Part shown: positions 9,871 through 20,845 of the stretch, piece by piece
Position numbering within the stretch: position 1 is the first letter of the stretch
Layout: the number at the start of each line of letters is the position of its first letter
Origin: Rhizophagus sp. LPA8_4_AMF
Lineage: Eukaryota > Glomeromycota > Glomeromycetes > Glomerales > Glomeraceae
Length of the DNA: 22,390 nt
Direction of reading: 5' to 3'
Assembly (NCBI GenBank): GCA_021464525.1
Contig: JADRCO010001119.1
Span: 1-22,390 of the forward strand
Notes under the pieces: model-generated
The model's database searches: none
Seen by the model: only the letters and a program-made list of their open reading frames with translations
What the model was told of the DNA's origin: nothing
Translations under genes and position numbers: made by a program

Positions 9871-10523
9871 AAAAATATATAATTCAAAACGAATAATTCA
9901 AAAATTTCCCCCAAAAAATGTATTTAATAATGTCAATAATAATGATTATAATTAGTTATCTTTCCAAATTATTGTATGTCAAATTTTTTTTATATATGTA
10001 TTATTTTTTGTTATTATTATTTTTTAATAGATTTTCAAAGTTAATCTATAAAAGCTAAAGTGATATTGATTCACGTGATATTTAAATTGTGGTAATAAAA
10101 CTTGCATTTTTGGACCAAATAAACCGATCAATATTAATTTTTTTTTATGAAATAGTTTACTAGAACGTATTGATAACATGAAATAAAGAACTATTGCCAC
10201 TTAGCAATTCTTTGATAAAGCTATTACAATTGCTTAAACGAATTGACAAAAATCATTTTCTTTCTTTTGTATTAAAAAAAAGAAACCATAATGTTATTTT
10301 TATTTATTTACATTAACATTATTGATTAATAATAGTAAATTAAGGAAAATACATTAATCTAATTAGTGAATTTTTTAGAAATTATAAAAAAATAGATTAT
10401 ATGTAGAGAATAAATATCTATGATGATGTTTTTGAAATGTCCTGTTAGTAAAAAAAGTAAAAATAAAATAAAAATAAAATTCAGGAAATACAGGTTAAAA
10501 GGTTATTATTTATCGAAGAATTT
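9871..10523. other. Convergent 3' intergenic region between ATG4 and NRAMP
   Basis: About 650 bp of AT-rich sequence between two convergent stop codons. It contains several AATAAA-like strings on both strands that could serve as polyadenylation signals. It also contains a TCACGTGA palindrome at about 10071. I see no gene here. Confidence 0.5.
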
Positions 10524-12422
10524 TTATCCCGAATGATTTGTCATTACTTTATATCCATCCATTTCATCAATTTCTAAGACTTCTTGCTTTCCATCAAGTG
10601 GTAAAATTACAAGATATAAGACAAAAGCAAAATAAATGATACCACAAATATAACCAACGTATATATTGGGCAATTCTTCTAGGTATATTATAAACAAAAA
10701 AAGGTTAAAGAAAATAATAGTAAAAGCTAAACTCCAGGTAACATATTTCCAAAGATTATATGATCGAAATGTATTTCCCATTACTTCATTTGAGCTGGTA
10801 AGCTTAAGGATTGGAATTAACGCACAGGGAAGACAGAGGCTTTGAAGAACATTTAAAAGTTCTCCCATTGTATCAAAATGACCAACCTATTAACAAAAAT
10901 ATTTAAGTATATTTATATACATATATAAAAAGTATATTATATAAACTTACTGCAAATAATGCCACTAACATAGAAGGTACCAATGCAATACCACGTGTGA
11001 TAGCTACACGATGCCATGATTTGGAAAAAATCTTTCCAAAATATCCTTCCATAACATATTGACCAGCTAAAGTGCCAGTCATTGTAGAACCTGGTACAGA
11101 GAGAGATTAATTAAAATTTATAATCATCTCATTTTGATTAACTCATAGTCACAAATTATGACTTACTTTGACCAGCACTTAAAAGCCCAAGTGCCCAAAG
11201 ATATCTTGCACCTCTGCCTAAAGTCTTTGTTAAAACATCTGCAGCATCATACAATCCCGGTAAAGCTTTTAATGCTTTTGATTTACTAGGTATATAAAAC
11301 ACTTGCGCAAAAACAACTACAATTGCCATGTTGATGAGATATGAACAAAATAATGCCATTGTACTCTCAATAGAAAAGTAAAAGTTAGCTTCTTTGAGCT
11401 TTGCTTTGGAACTATGATCTGTTTTACGTGTCATAACTAATGCTGAATGGAGATATAAATTATGCGGCATAATAACTAAAATATAAATAAAGAAGTTAGA
11501 GATGATAAAATATCATTTGCAATTAAATTCAGTAAATAATTGTCATACCGGCTCCAATCATCGCTACAGCTTGTACAACAGCACCAGATGGAACAGTGGG
11601 AATTAACATTCCTTTAACTATTCCTCCTACATTTGGTTCACTTTGAAACATTTCAATCCAAAAACAAACAGCCATTAATGCAATCAATGCCATAAAAAAT
11701 GCCTCTAATTTTCTTACACCATAATTTTGTAACAACATAAAAGTAAAAGTATCCATAGCAGTTAACATTGTCCCAACCCATAATGGTAAACCAAAAAGGA
11801 TTTTAATAGCTATAGCAGTACCAACAATTTCTTGAATATCTGAACCTATAATCGCAATCTCTGTAAATAACCAAAGTACTATAGATATTGGTCTTGAATA
11901 ATAAGTCTTAATAAGTTGCGCAAGATGTTTTCCAGTCACAACTCCACAGCGGGCGGAAAGAATCTGGATTAATAAACCAGCAATATGGGCGTATAATAAA
12001 ATCCATAACAATGAATAACCAGCTGCTGCTCCACTTTGTAAATCTGCTTCCAGATTTCCTGGGTCCAAGTACGCTATGGACATTAGGAATCCTTTAACGC
12101 AAAAAAAGGGTGGCATTGAATTGAACGGCTTTGCAAATAATAATAAACATTCCTTTTATTAACTTTTGCTAAAGATCTAGAAATTTTTTAAAAAATTACC
12201 AGGCCCTGTATATTTCCAAAGTTTCTTCCAGGAAAATTTTGGTTGTATCTCGCCAGTATCAACTTCAGCTTCAATCAATTTATCATCGAATTCTACAAAA
12301 CCATGAACTAGACCATGAGTAACATTAGAATCGTCAATATCTTCTTCTGCATTTATAACTTCATCTAAACTAGATCTTTGAATTAATGGAGCTACATCGC
12401 TTGTTACTTCCTGTGGTGGCAT
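10524..12422 (-). CDS. SMF: NRAMP-family divalent metal transporter, 525 aa
   Basis: The protein is a proton-coupled importer of divalent metals such as Mn2+ or Fe2+, acting in the plasma or an internal membrane. Five exons on the minus strand join in frame: 12200-12422, 11549-12091, 11167-11475, 10951-11090, 10524-10886. The two metal-site signatures are intact: DPGN in the first membrane helix (residues 84-87, within SIAYLDPGNLE) and MPH in the sixth (258-260, within VIMPHNLYLHSALV). Other family blocks are GVVTGKHLA, AIIGSDIQEIVGTAIAI, YGVRKLEAFF, and GLLSAGQSSTMTGTLAGQ. About 11-12 membrane helices follow an acidic ~70-residue cytosolic N-terminus. The MPHNLYLHSALV and GQSSTMTGT forms resemble animal DMT1 and plant NRAMP3/4 more than yeast Smf1, which has MPHSLFLGSALV. 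Which paralogue it is, and where it localises, cannot be read from the sequence. Confidence 0.95.
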
Positions 12423-12715
12423 ATTGAAATCTTATGAAACTTGATATTCGTGATGAAATTAAAAAAGAATAAAAAATAGTTTGCACATTAACGCGAATGA
12501 GAGTTAAACAATATCACGTTATTTTTTGGTGCCAACTTCGGTAATATATTTCATCAAATATAGCCAATCGTTAGAAAGTGTCAGAGTTATCCAATAATTG
12601 TTCGCCAAGTGTATACGTAAATTAAAATATTATTCACGAAACGTGAACAACAATTTCTGATTCCCTCTTTTAAACTTTTTATTTTTATTCTTATTTTTTA
12701 TTAAAATTAATAAAA
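12423..12715. promoter_or_regulatory. Shared divergent promoter of NRAMP and SEC61 beta
   Basis: The 293 bp between the NRAMP start (minus) and the SEC61 beta start (plus) must hold both promoters. It contains two CCAAT motifs on the plus strand (GCCAATCG near 12563 and TCCAATAA near 12590) and an ATATCACGTT string near 12510. CCAAT boxes are bound by the HAP/NF-Y complex in fungi. Whether the two genes are co-regulated is not known. Confidence 0.4.
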
Positions 12716-13232
12716 ATGGCAGTATGTAACAAAATTTTATAAAGTATTTTCTTTGATTAAAAGAGTAGCATTTACTCAATTCTCTATGTTGGTCTATTTT
12801 TAAACAGGACGTTTCTCCATCTGGATCACCGAAAAGCGTTGTAAGGTAAGAATAATAAAACCAATTTTGTATAAAAGGAAAAATTTTATTTAAATACAAG
12901 AAAATCAAGAGTGAAGCAGATCTTAAAAATAACTGAAAGTCATTTGTTTGATAATTGAAATACCTTAGAAAACGAACTACTGGAAATGCTACCGTATCTC
13001 GAGCCGGTGGGAGTTCATCAACTATGATGAAGTTATATTCCGATGACGCTCAAGGCTTAAGAGTGTAATTTTTTTTTTTTGTTTATATTTTCTACATTAT
13101 CCTTCGAATTTTTTTTTAACTTTTAAAATTTTATTTTTTAATAGAGATCCAGTTGTGGTCATTGTACTTGCTCTTGCTTTCATTGGATCTGTATTCATTC
13201 TTCACATCTACGGAAAATTCACACGCGGATGA
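12716..13232 (+). CDS. SEC61B: SEC61 translocon beta subunit (Sbh1 type), 75 aa
   Basis: This is the small tail-anchored subunit of the ER protein-conducting channel, which aids docking of ribosomes and substrates. Four exons join in frame: 12716-12721, 12808-12845, 12969-13064, 13145-13232. The first exon codes only Met-Ala before GTATGT. The product runs MADVSPSGSPKSVVRKRTT, then a Gly/Ser-rich linker, then MMKLYSDDAQGLRVDPVVV. It ends with a single hydrophobic helix (about residues 49-68) and a luminal HIYGKFTRG tail, matching the family pattern. Length is slightly below yeast Sbh1 (about 82 aa). The two-codon first exon would be missed by simple gene finders, but the join restores the expected MA start and conserved serine/proline N-terminus. 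It is divergent from the NRAMP gene. Confidence 0.93.
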
Positions 13233-14930
13233 ATTATTCCTTTTTTTTTAATTATTTCATCTAAAATCTTATAAAACATAATATATTTTATACCTTTTAA
13301 TGAAAAGATAATTTCTTATATCTAAAAAAAAAAATTTTTTTTTTTTGATATTAAGGGACAATTAATAATATTAATCAATTGATTTAAAAATTCTAATTTT
13401 ATTCACATTCATAATAGAGGAATAGCAACTGACTTAGAAATTATATTTAAATCAAGCATGTTTTGATTCATGTCTATTGTTTTTAAATAAAAATCAATAT
13501 TTTACTATTTACTAATATTAAATATACTATTATCAAATTTCATTTAAAAAGTTTAAAAAGGTAGTTTATTAGTTTTTGCTATGCATATTCAAAAAATAAA
13601 TAAACTATAACTAGTATAAATTACATTTATTAATAAGTTTTTAAATAATGATGGTTATTATTACACAAAAATTATATTTATTTTTTTTTAATATTATTTT
13701 TAACTTCAAAATAATGGTAATTATCAAATTTTATTAAAAGTAATAATAATTTAAAATATATGATAATTATATTAATAAATATAATAAAAAGTATATTCTA
13801 TATATACTAATTATGATTTTAAATATAATTATAAAGAAAGCTGATTGTAATAATAATTTTAAATAAAGAATTTGGCCTAAAAAATAAATTGGCAGATATA
13901 AAAAATTATTTATTATATCTCTAAAAGAAATTAAAGAAATAATTAAAAGAAAAGTAAAAAAAAGGGAAAAATTATTTATCAAAAAAAAAAATCTTTGAAA
14001 AATCTAGTTAAAATAGAGAAAGGAATATATAAAAGAAATACTATAGTGTTTATCACCTATAAATGACAATAATATGGTATGACTTTAAACTTTTATAAAT
14101 CATAAACTAAATAATAAAAAGAAAAAATTAAGCTGATAAAATGATAAAATAACACATACTATACATTTCTATTGGTTTAATTCATAGAGCTTAATAAGAA
14201 TTTTAAATAATATTATGTATTAAAAATTGATAATTTTAATAAGTAGTAATATTAAAAATATAAAATTTTGGATCAATTTCCATGGAATATAACAAAAAAA
14301 ATTTGCCACTTATGTGGCAATTATTATACTTTGATAATATACTAGAAAACCAAATTATATAATATAAATAAATAAAATTCCAAATTTTGAACTATTGTTA
14401 ATTATAGATGATAGCCACCATAGTAATTTTATAAAATAAAAAACTTTTTAATACAAAAATTTTCAGATAATATAAATAATTCTAATAATATCAAAATAAC
14501 TATAAAAAATTTAAAATTTAAAAAAAAATAGTTAAATAGATTAATTAAAATAGTTAATTGTATACTTTACCCTATATGATGCTTAAATCTAACAAAATTT
14601 GTAAAAAAGAAAATTTTAATATACAAACTTTTTAAAAAATATACAGTATATATTTTTGCTTGCTCTGTAATTTTGTATTTTAAATGTCATTTTTGACTTA
14701 TTCGACAAACCATTTTTTTTGTTAAATTACATGATGCATTTAATTTTAATTAGAATTAAATGATTGGTATAAAAAATATCCTTTTTTGGAATAAAAATGA
14801 AATTTAAGTATCATATATGGTTACTAGATATAGATTTACCTAATTAAAATAATAATTTTAATTAGATCATTTCAATTTAATTATTTGTCCTACTTCTTTT
14901 TATTTTTTAAAAAAATCAAATATATAATAA
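13233..14930. other. Gene-free, extremely AT-rich tract
   Basis: About 1.7 kb composed almost wholly of A/T runs. Any open frames are low-complexity (Ile, Leu, Phe, Lys, Asn) and look spurious. The only clear local structure I noted is a small hairpin, TTGCCAC/GTGGCAA with a 4-nt loop at 14303-14320. I see no gene, RNA or bounded element. Confidence 0.55.
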
Positions 14931-15095
14931 CATATGGGAGTTTGCAATAAAAAGGGAGAAAACTACCTCAAAAATCAAATTTAAATTTATATGCTAAAAA
15001 TACTTCAAATATTGTAATTTGTTTAGAATTAATATTAACTCAAAAAATTTTTTTTCTAGCAGTTTTCTTCCTTTTTACTGCATAGTTCCCATATA
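14931..15095. mobile_element. MITE copy A with ~37-bp terminal inverted repeats
   Basis: The left end CATATGGGAGTTTGCAATAA, followed by an A/G-rich stretch and AACTACC, is mirrored by the right end, in which GCAGTTTTC leads through TTTTTACTGCATAG to TTCCCATATATA. There is no coding content. It is followed directly by a second copy in the same orientation. Confidence 0.65.
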
Positions 15096-15268
15096 TAGGA
15101 TCTTTGCAATAGAAAGAGGGAAAACTACCAAAAAAATTAAATTTATATTATATGCTAAATAATATGCTAAATATATTCTATTTATTATAAAAAATTTAGA
15201 TTTAATATTAACTTGAAAAATTTTTTTTTTAGCAGTTTCCCCCCTTTCTATTGCAAAAACCCCATATA
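15094..15268. mobile_element. MITE copy B, abutting copy A
   Basis: The left end TTTGCAATAGAAAGAGGG, followed by AAAACTACC, is mirrored by the right end, where GCAGTTT leads through CCCCCCTTTCTATTGCAAAA to CCCCATATA. Its layout matches copy A: both have a TTAATATTAACT-like stretch followed by A and T runs ahead of the right end. The TATATA at the junction fits an element targeting TA. It may be a tandem insertion or a duplication. Confidence 0.65.
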
Positions 15269-15980
15269 TTTAAATACTCTCTTTAAATTAAATTATAACT
15301 TTATAAATTTTACTGAAATCTTTCAAATTTTCCAAAATTTTATTATGTTTATTTCATTTAATTTGTTTAATAAAAACCTCTCTTTTCTTTTAAACTTTTT
15401 CTGGATGTTAAATAAACAATTAAGTTGAAATGATTTTAGTAAAATAAAAATATAAAAAAAAAATATAAAAAATATAAAATTTTATAAATAAATATTTTAT
15501 ATAAAAAGAAAAAAAATCATTACTAAAAAATGCAAATTTATATATAAAATATTTGAGTTAAAGTTACTTATTTAAACTTTTTAGAATTCTATAATTAATT
15601 TTACTAAAATTAATAAAAATTTAATAATGATTAGTACTGTTTTAGCAGTTTTAGTATTTAATTAATTTGGTTAATTTTTAATTATAGGTTTATCAAAATT
15701 TTATTTTAGCATTATACTAATTAGTTAAAATTCTTTAGTTTTTTCTCTAATAATTTTAATATAAATAAAAAATTAAAAAAAATTCTTTATATATTTTTAA
15801 ATAAAATTTTAAATTTCAGAAATCTTTAAAATAAATTATAATTATATTTTTAGTAAATTGGTATAACTTTTAAGTATTTAGTTTAATTTTAAAAAAAAGT
15901 TTATCAAAATTAAATTATTGAAAAAAATTGCAAAAAAAATAATTTTTTAATTTTATTAAAAAATTTAGAAAATTTATTAA
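15269..15980. other. Gene-free AT-rich tract
   Basis: About 700 bp of A/T runs. Open frames such as the one at 15213-15428 are Phe/Asn/Leu-rich and overlap the MITE end. I see no supported feature. Confidence 0.5.
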
Positions 15981-15983
15981 TGT

Positions 15984-18900
15984 ACATGTAGTATGTGGAC
16001 ACTACCACGTGATATATGTCTGTATTATGATAAATAATAGCAGTATCACGTGGTTATTTACACCATGATTTATTTGTATCACGTCATCACAATGGAACTA
16101 TTTACATCATAATCATAAGATCCTATTGTTAAAATTACATTGTCACTTCTTTCTTGCTTTCTATCTATGTTTGTTTGACCTTTTGGTATAATCAAGATGA
16201 ATAAAACAGGACAAGAAAATGTTAGTTGTGATGAACAATATGATGCTTTGCTTTCAATGATAACTTACGCACTACACATAATTTTCTTGTATATGTTTCC
16301 TCTGTTGTTATATACGTTTCCTCTATCTTCTGTTGTATATGTTTTCTCTATCTTCTTTATCATTAATCATCTAATTAAAGAATCTACCTAACAGCTTATT
16401 GAAATGAACCCAAATTCATTAAGTGATGACAAAACAGATCTAAAATCACCCATTGATGATGAAACATACCCAAATCCATTCATTTATGACGAAACAGATG
16501 AATCCAATAGACCAGATGAGCTATCTGATTCTTTAGAATTAACTTCTGGACTTATCTTTACTGACTGGAAAGACTTCAAAAGTTGGATACATAGATTTGC
16601 ATTAAAAGAGGGTTTCAGTTATAAGATCAGAACTAGCGAAAGTATTCAAGGTGTAATGCAAAGAGCTACTTACGAATGTGCAAGATCTGGGACTTATAAT
16701 CCACAAACTACATCGGATCCAACAAAGCAACGTAATGCTCATTCCTAATGAACACTATGTCCTTGAAAACTTAACGTCACTCATCTGAAAACAGGAGTTG
16801 TAAAAATAAACTCATTTAATAACGAACATAATTATCTACTTATCCTGATAATTCAAGAAATAGCCCTGCAGTTTCAGAAGTTGACAAAAGAAATGTTGGC
16901 TGATATAAAGAAGTACGTCATCCAAGGGTAAATGGATTTGGTATCTATATATCCTCTATTAAAGCATGACTATCCAAATCAACCTATTCACAAAAAAAAT
17001 TTGTATAATGTGGTTTATCAGTTTTGATAAAAATACAATCCGGAAGATGGAGATGTCTCTCAAATGCTTCAACTATTAATGGACTGGAAGAATTTAGAGC
17101 CGCATTAGGTTGTAAAGACATGATTAGATCCAATCTCAAGAAGGTTGATTTCTCTCTTATGGATGTCACCTACGCAAAAAAAATTATACAGCAAGCACAA
17201 TGACATCGTTATAGTTGATAGCACCTACAATACAAACCATTTTCAAATAATCCTTTGTATTGTAGCCACAATCGATAACAACTACAGAACCAGAATCGTG
17301 GCGTGCGCAATAATTGAAGACGAAACACTGGATACTTATCGTTGGATATTCGATAGTATATTCACTGAAATGGGTGTTTCTCTAGGAGTCATTTTTTCTG
17401 ATTCTGATCCTTCTTTGGTTCGTTCGATCAAGGATATTTATCCCTATTTCACATAGATTTGAACCTTCAGAAAAAACTCAAAAGAAAACTGGGCAGTCAG
17501 TTCGAGGAATTCTGTCATAAATTTTATGTATGTTGGAACTCTCTTTGCAAAGAACTATTCGAACTTTGATGGAGACAATTAATTGAATAATACCCAGTAG
17601 CGGTTAAGTATTTGACTAAAACCCTTTATAGCACTAAGAATTTGTGGGCGGTACCTTGGATTTGTAATTAATTTACAGCCAGTGCTCAAAACATGCAGTG
17701 AATCAAATCAATAAATAGTCATATGCATGGCAAAGTAGGTCATTCTACATCATTATGTAATCTGTTAGTTAGTATTAATAATCATGTTAAGAATGATGAA
17801 CATTTTGAGCAATTTAAAGTTGAACGAAATACCTTACCTATGATTGGTATGCCGATGCTGAATACAAGATTCTTCAGTCAAGTGGATGCTATTATCAAAG
17901 AATTTTTAACTCCAATAATACTCGGGAAACAAAGAGGACAAATGAATCAATCTGTATATTATGACATTACTCAGATCACAGATTGGCATCATTTGATGGA
18001 GGTAAAAATCATTTTGAGATAGAATGCAAGTTTGCGAAGGGCAAATTGCAAAATTTATATCTATTAATCTCATTATTTTTAATCTATTCTACATTTTCTA
18101 CGATTATAGACAGAAACTGATAATGAAGAAATAAGTATAGGTATCAGAGAACAAGAGCAAGACACAAGGTAAATCCTTTTGCAATCGTTGGTTTCAACTA
18201 TACCAATAGAAGCAATTCTTGAAGTGTGAAACATACGAGCAACCGGCACACAGGGAATCGGACATTATGTAATTCTACTCAACGAAGGCACGCATTTATG
18301 CACTTGTCTCCTTTTAATTAATAAGAAATTGGTATGTCAGCACTTTTTCCGTGTCGATACCTACTCTAGACTTGCCACCTTCCACATATGCATGATCCCG
18401 AATCGATGGTATAAAAATCCTGATGTTGAACCAAACGATCTCCTACAACAATATTCTTTTATCCCAGTATGTGATAAGATACAATCAGAAGATAACATAC
18501 CATTCAAAAATCCTATCACTTTCCAACACTTCTTTTCTATTCAGATTGATTCATGCGGTACTCAACCATCCCAATCAGCCGTAAACTCACCTAAAGCTAT
18601 GTATGCAGAATTGGCTAGATTATCAAAAAAGGCTATTAACTGTGCTCTTAAAAGCGATAAGCAACAAGATTATTAAACATTTTTAAAGCCTTTATTTACG
18701 ATGTAAAGAGCAGACTAGAACTGGAAAACTCTACTGATATTATTAATCCTGTATTCCCATTGTTATCAAGCATAAAGGTCAGCCACCGAAAAAGCTAGTA
18801 GCGAGCGTTGTAAAGGGTTTAAATAGGAAAAAATGGGTTCTAAAAGATATTAGCAATGGTAATGTAATAGAAGACAATAATAATTTAAATATTATAGAAG

Positions 18901-19139
18901 ACTCTACAAAGCAAATGATACAAAAGACTGAAAGTGCAGTAAATGTAAGCAGTATGGGCATTACACGAAGATGTGTTAATATATTAGCATTTAGGCGTAT
19001 TTTATTTAGACACATTTATTTAGGCGCATTTATTGTATATGATTGGTTAATTGATTTTATATAATAAAATAGATCGCAGCATAAAGTCACATGATATAAA
19101 TTTGTTGAATCATGTGATACATATCCACACACTACGTGT
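15984..19139 (+). mobile_element. MULE/FAR1-type DNA transposon, decayed, with terminal inverted repeats
   Basis: A transposase pseudogene lies between two diverged inverted ends. The left end (15984-16013) starts ACATGTAGTATGTGGACA. The reverse complement of the right end (19109-19139) starts ACACGTAGTGTGTGGATA. Within these first 18 bases the three differences are all transitions, and similarity continues to TA(C/T)CAC(G/A)TGAT. Both ends carry repeated CACGTG or CATGTG sites near the termini (also 16047-16052 and ATCACGTC at about 16079). AAAATTTAT occurs outside both ends (15969-15977 and 19157-19165) and could be a 9-bp target duplication. However, it sits at unequal distances from the termini in AT-rich DNA, so the exact boundaries are uncertain. 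Confidence 0.65.
16404..19063 (+). pseudogene. FAR1-domain MULE transposase pseudogene with SWIM finger
   Basis: Domains appear in the expected order. A FAR1-type DNA-binding region (LIFTDWKDFKSWIHRFALKE to RATYECARSGTY, then CP-stop-KLN) is followed by the MULE transposase core (VDSTYNTNHF, VIFSDSDPSLV, FHIDLNLQKKL). A SWIM zinc finger, C-x-C-x9-C-x-H (18299-18337), comes next, and then a KGQPPKK basic tail. From 16404 to about 17440 one frame is kept despite eight stops (at 16746, 16749, 16764, 16929, 17025, 17028, 17106 and 17121). A frame change near 17440, more stops, and another shift before 18774 follow. An apparently intact intron lies at 18002-18109 (GAG|GTAAAA to TTATAG|ACA). The position where the family's third acidic residue is expected reads Lys in IKSINSHMH. 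A short frame at 16197-16388 may be an extra upstream exon. The element cannot encode active transposase. Confidence 0.8.
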
Positions 19140-20837
19140 ATAAATAGAAATCGCCAAAAATTTATATTAAATTTTGAAATTTTAAAAAATTATTTTTAAA
19201 TTAATTTTCTTATTTAATTTTAAATTATAAATTAAATAATATATGATATGATATATAAAGATATTAATTATATTAATTCAAAAAGTATTATAATATAAAA
19301 TTTTTATATATTATAATTATAAAATTACTACAAATCACCAGTATTACGTGATTTTATTATTATATAATTTGTTACCTTGCATCACGTCTACTGTGTTTCC
19401 ATTTTTACTAAGTATTCTAAAGACTTTAAATTTTTTTTACTCTAAAATTCCTATTTGTCACTATTATTTGTCACTCATTATAATTTCAGCCAAAATTTTA
19501 GAATTCCAACCAAATTATTTATTAATTTCCTTTTTTGTAAATTGAGTAATGGTACACAATACAAAAGGCAATTTTGTTTTTTGTGAATATCAAAAACTTG
19601 GTTACACTAATTTCCAAAAAAGAAAATTATGTATGTTGATTATAATACTGGTAAAATCACTGCTAGTGATAGATAGTAAACTTCTTTTATCTTAAATATA
19701 CTTAAAATATACTGAAATAGGCAAAATTTAAGTATAAATTGAATATAATTTAATTATATATTAATTATAATTTAGATACTGATTTTGTGAAAATTCAATT
19801 TTCAGTATATTTTAAGCATAAAATAAAAAAATTAAGTATATTTTAAAGAAATTTAAGTGCATTTTAAATATATTTTTAGAATTTTTTTTTATAAGGTTAA
19901 GAATTTTGCTGAAGGAAACTTTGGAAGGTTTTTAGAATTTTAGTATAGTGAGGCTTTAAGGATTATGAGAGGTTTTTCTGAAAGAAAATATATAAGAGTA
20001 TAGGGGTATGTATTTTTGCTATCAGAAATTTGACTGGTTGGAACAATTTGAAGGGTTCTTAGGATTTTTACTGAAAGGAGCTTTATAGGATTTTACCAGA
20101 TTTTTCTGAATGAATCAAAATATACATTTTTATACTACTATTTTATACAATAGTATATGTTGAAAGTCAACAATAGTGACTGATATTTTAAAAGAAAATA
20201 AGCATATTAAAAAATTTTGTAATATTATCAAAATAGTTATATATTTATATTTTATTGATTAATTTTATATACTGAACAATTCAGTATAATAAAATATAAG
20301 TATTATATAATAAATTCATCTTGTTATATTCAGAGTAACTGTTAATAAAAAATAGAAAATTTTAGAAATAGTAGAATCTGAATTTCTAATATATAGGTTA
20401 TAAACTTATAATGGACTTTTAGTTAAAATCATTTCTTTTTGCTAAAATTAGAAAAATTGTTTTTTGTAAAATATTAGCATTTAATGATCTAATTTTTTTT
20501 AAATTGTAAAGTTCAATATCAAAAAAAAAGTTCATTAAAATTGGCCTATTGAATGCAAAAATATTTGCAAAAAACAATTTTTGAATTTTTAAAAAATATG
20601 TTAATTTGCTAAAATTGTAACTTATAACTTATTTTTTTTTTATTTTTTATCTTTAAGGATATGATATTATATGGTTATATATAATATTTATGTGAAAGCA
20701 ACCTTCAGGAAATAATCTTATTATAAAAATCTTTAACACTATGATGATGTGCGTGAAGAATACTACTCCACTTTATATCTTATGTTGAACTTAAACTATC
20801 TATAACCTCCTCTTTAACCTTTATATATCATGATAAG
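19140..20837. other. Gene-free tract with degenerate short repeats
   Basis: About 1.7 kb without a gene. At 19680-19880 AAGTATATTTTAA-like motifs recur on both strands. At 19890-20115 a diverged block of the type AAGGTTTTTAGAATTTT plus CTGAAAGGAGCTTT recurs about three or four times. Both look like old, low-copy tandem arrays. CACGT-containing motifs at about 19345 and 19382 resemble those in the left sub-terminal part of the MULE-type element. Confidence 0.45.
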
Positions 20838-20845
20838 ATCAAGAC
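20838..20845. repeat. Left 8-bp target-site duplication of the second hAT-like element
   Basis: ATCAAGAC lies directly before the left terminal repeat and is identical to 21467-21474. Confidence 0.8.

Noticed and set aside
12630..12908. 92-codon minus-strand frame over the SEC61 beta exons
   Set aside because: It is antisense to real exons and introns and consists of low-complexity Lys/Asn/Phe runs.
13767..13982. 71-codon minus-strand frame in the AT-rich tract
   Set aside because: Almost all Ile, Leu and Phe from A/T runs; no start context, neighbours or family features.
15213..15428. 71-codon plus-strand frame
   Set aside because: It begins inside the right end of MITE copy B and is Phe/Asn-rich; chance frame in AT-rich DNA.
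18779..19015. 78-codon minus-strand frame
   Set aside because: It is antisense to the basic tail (KGQPPKK) of the MULE transposase pseudogene.
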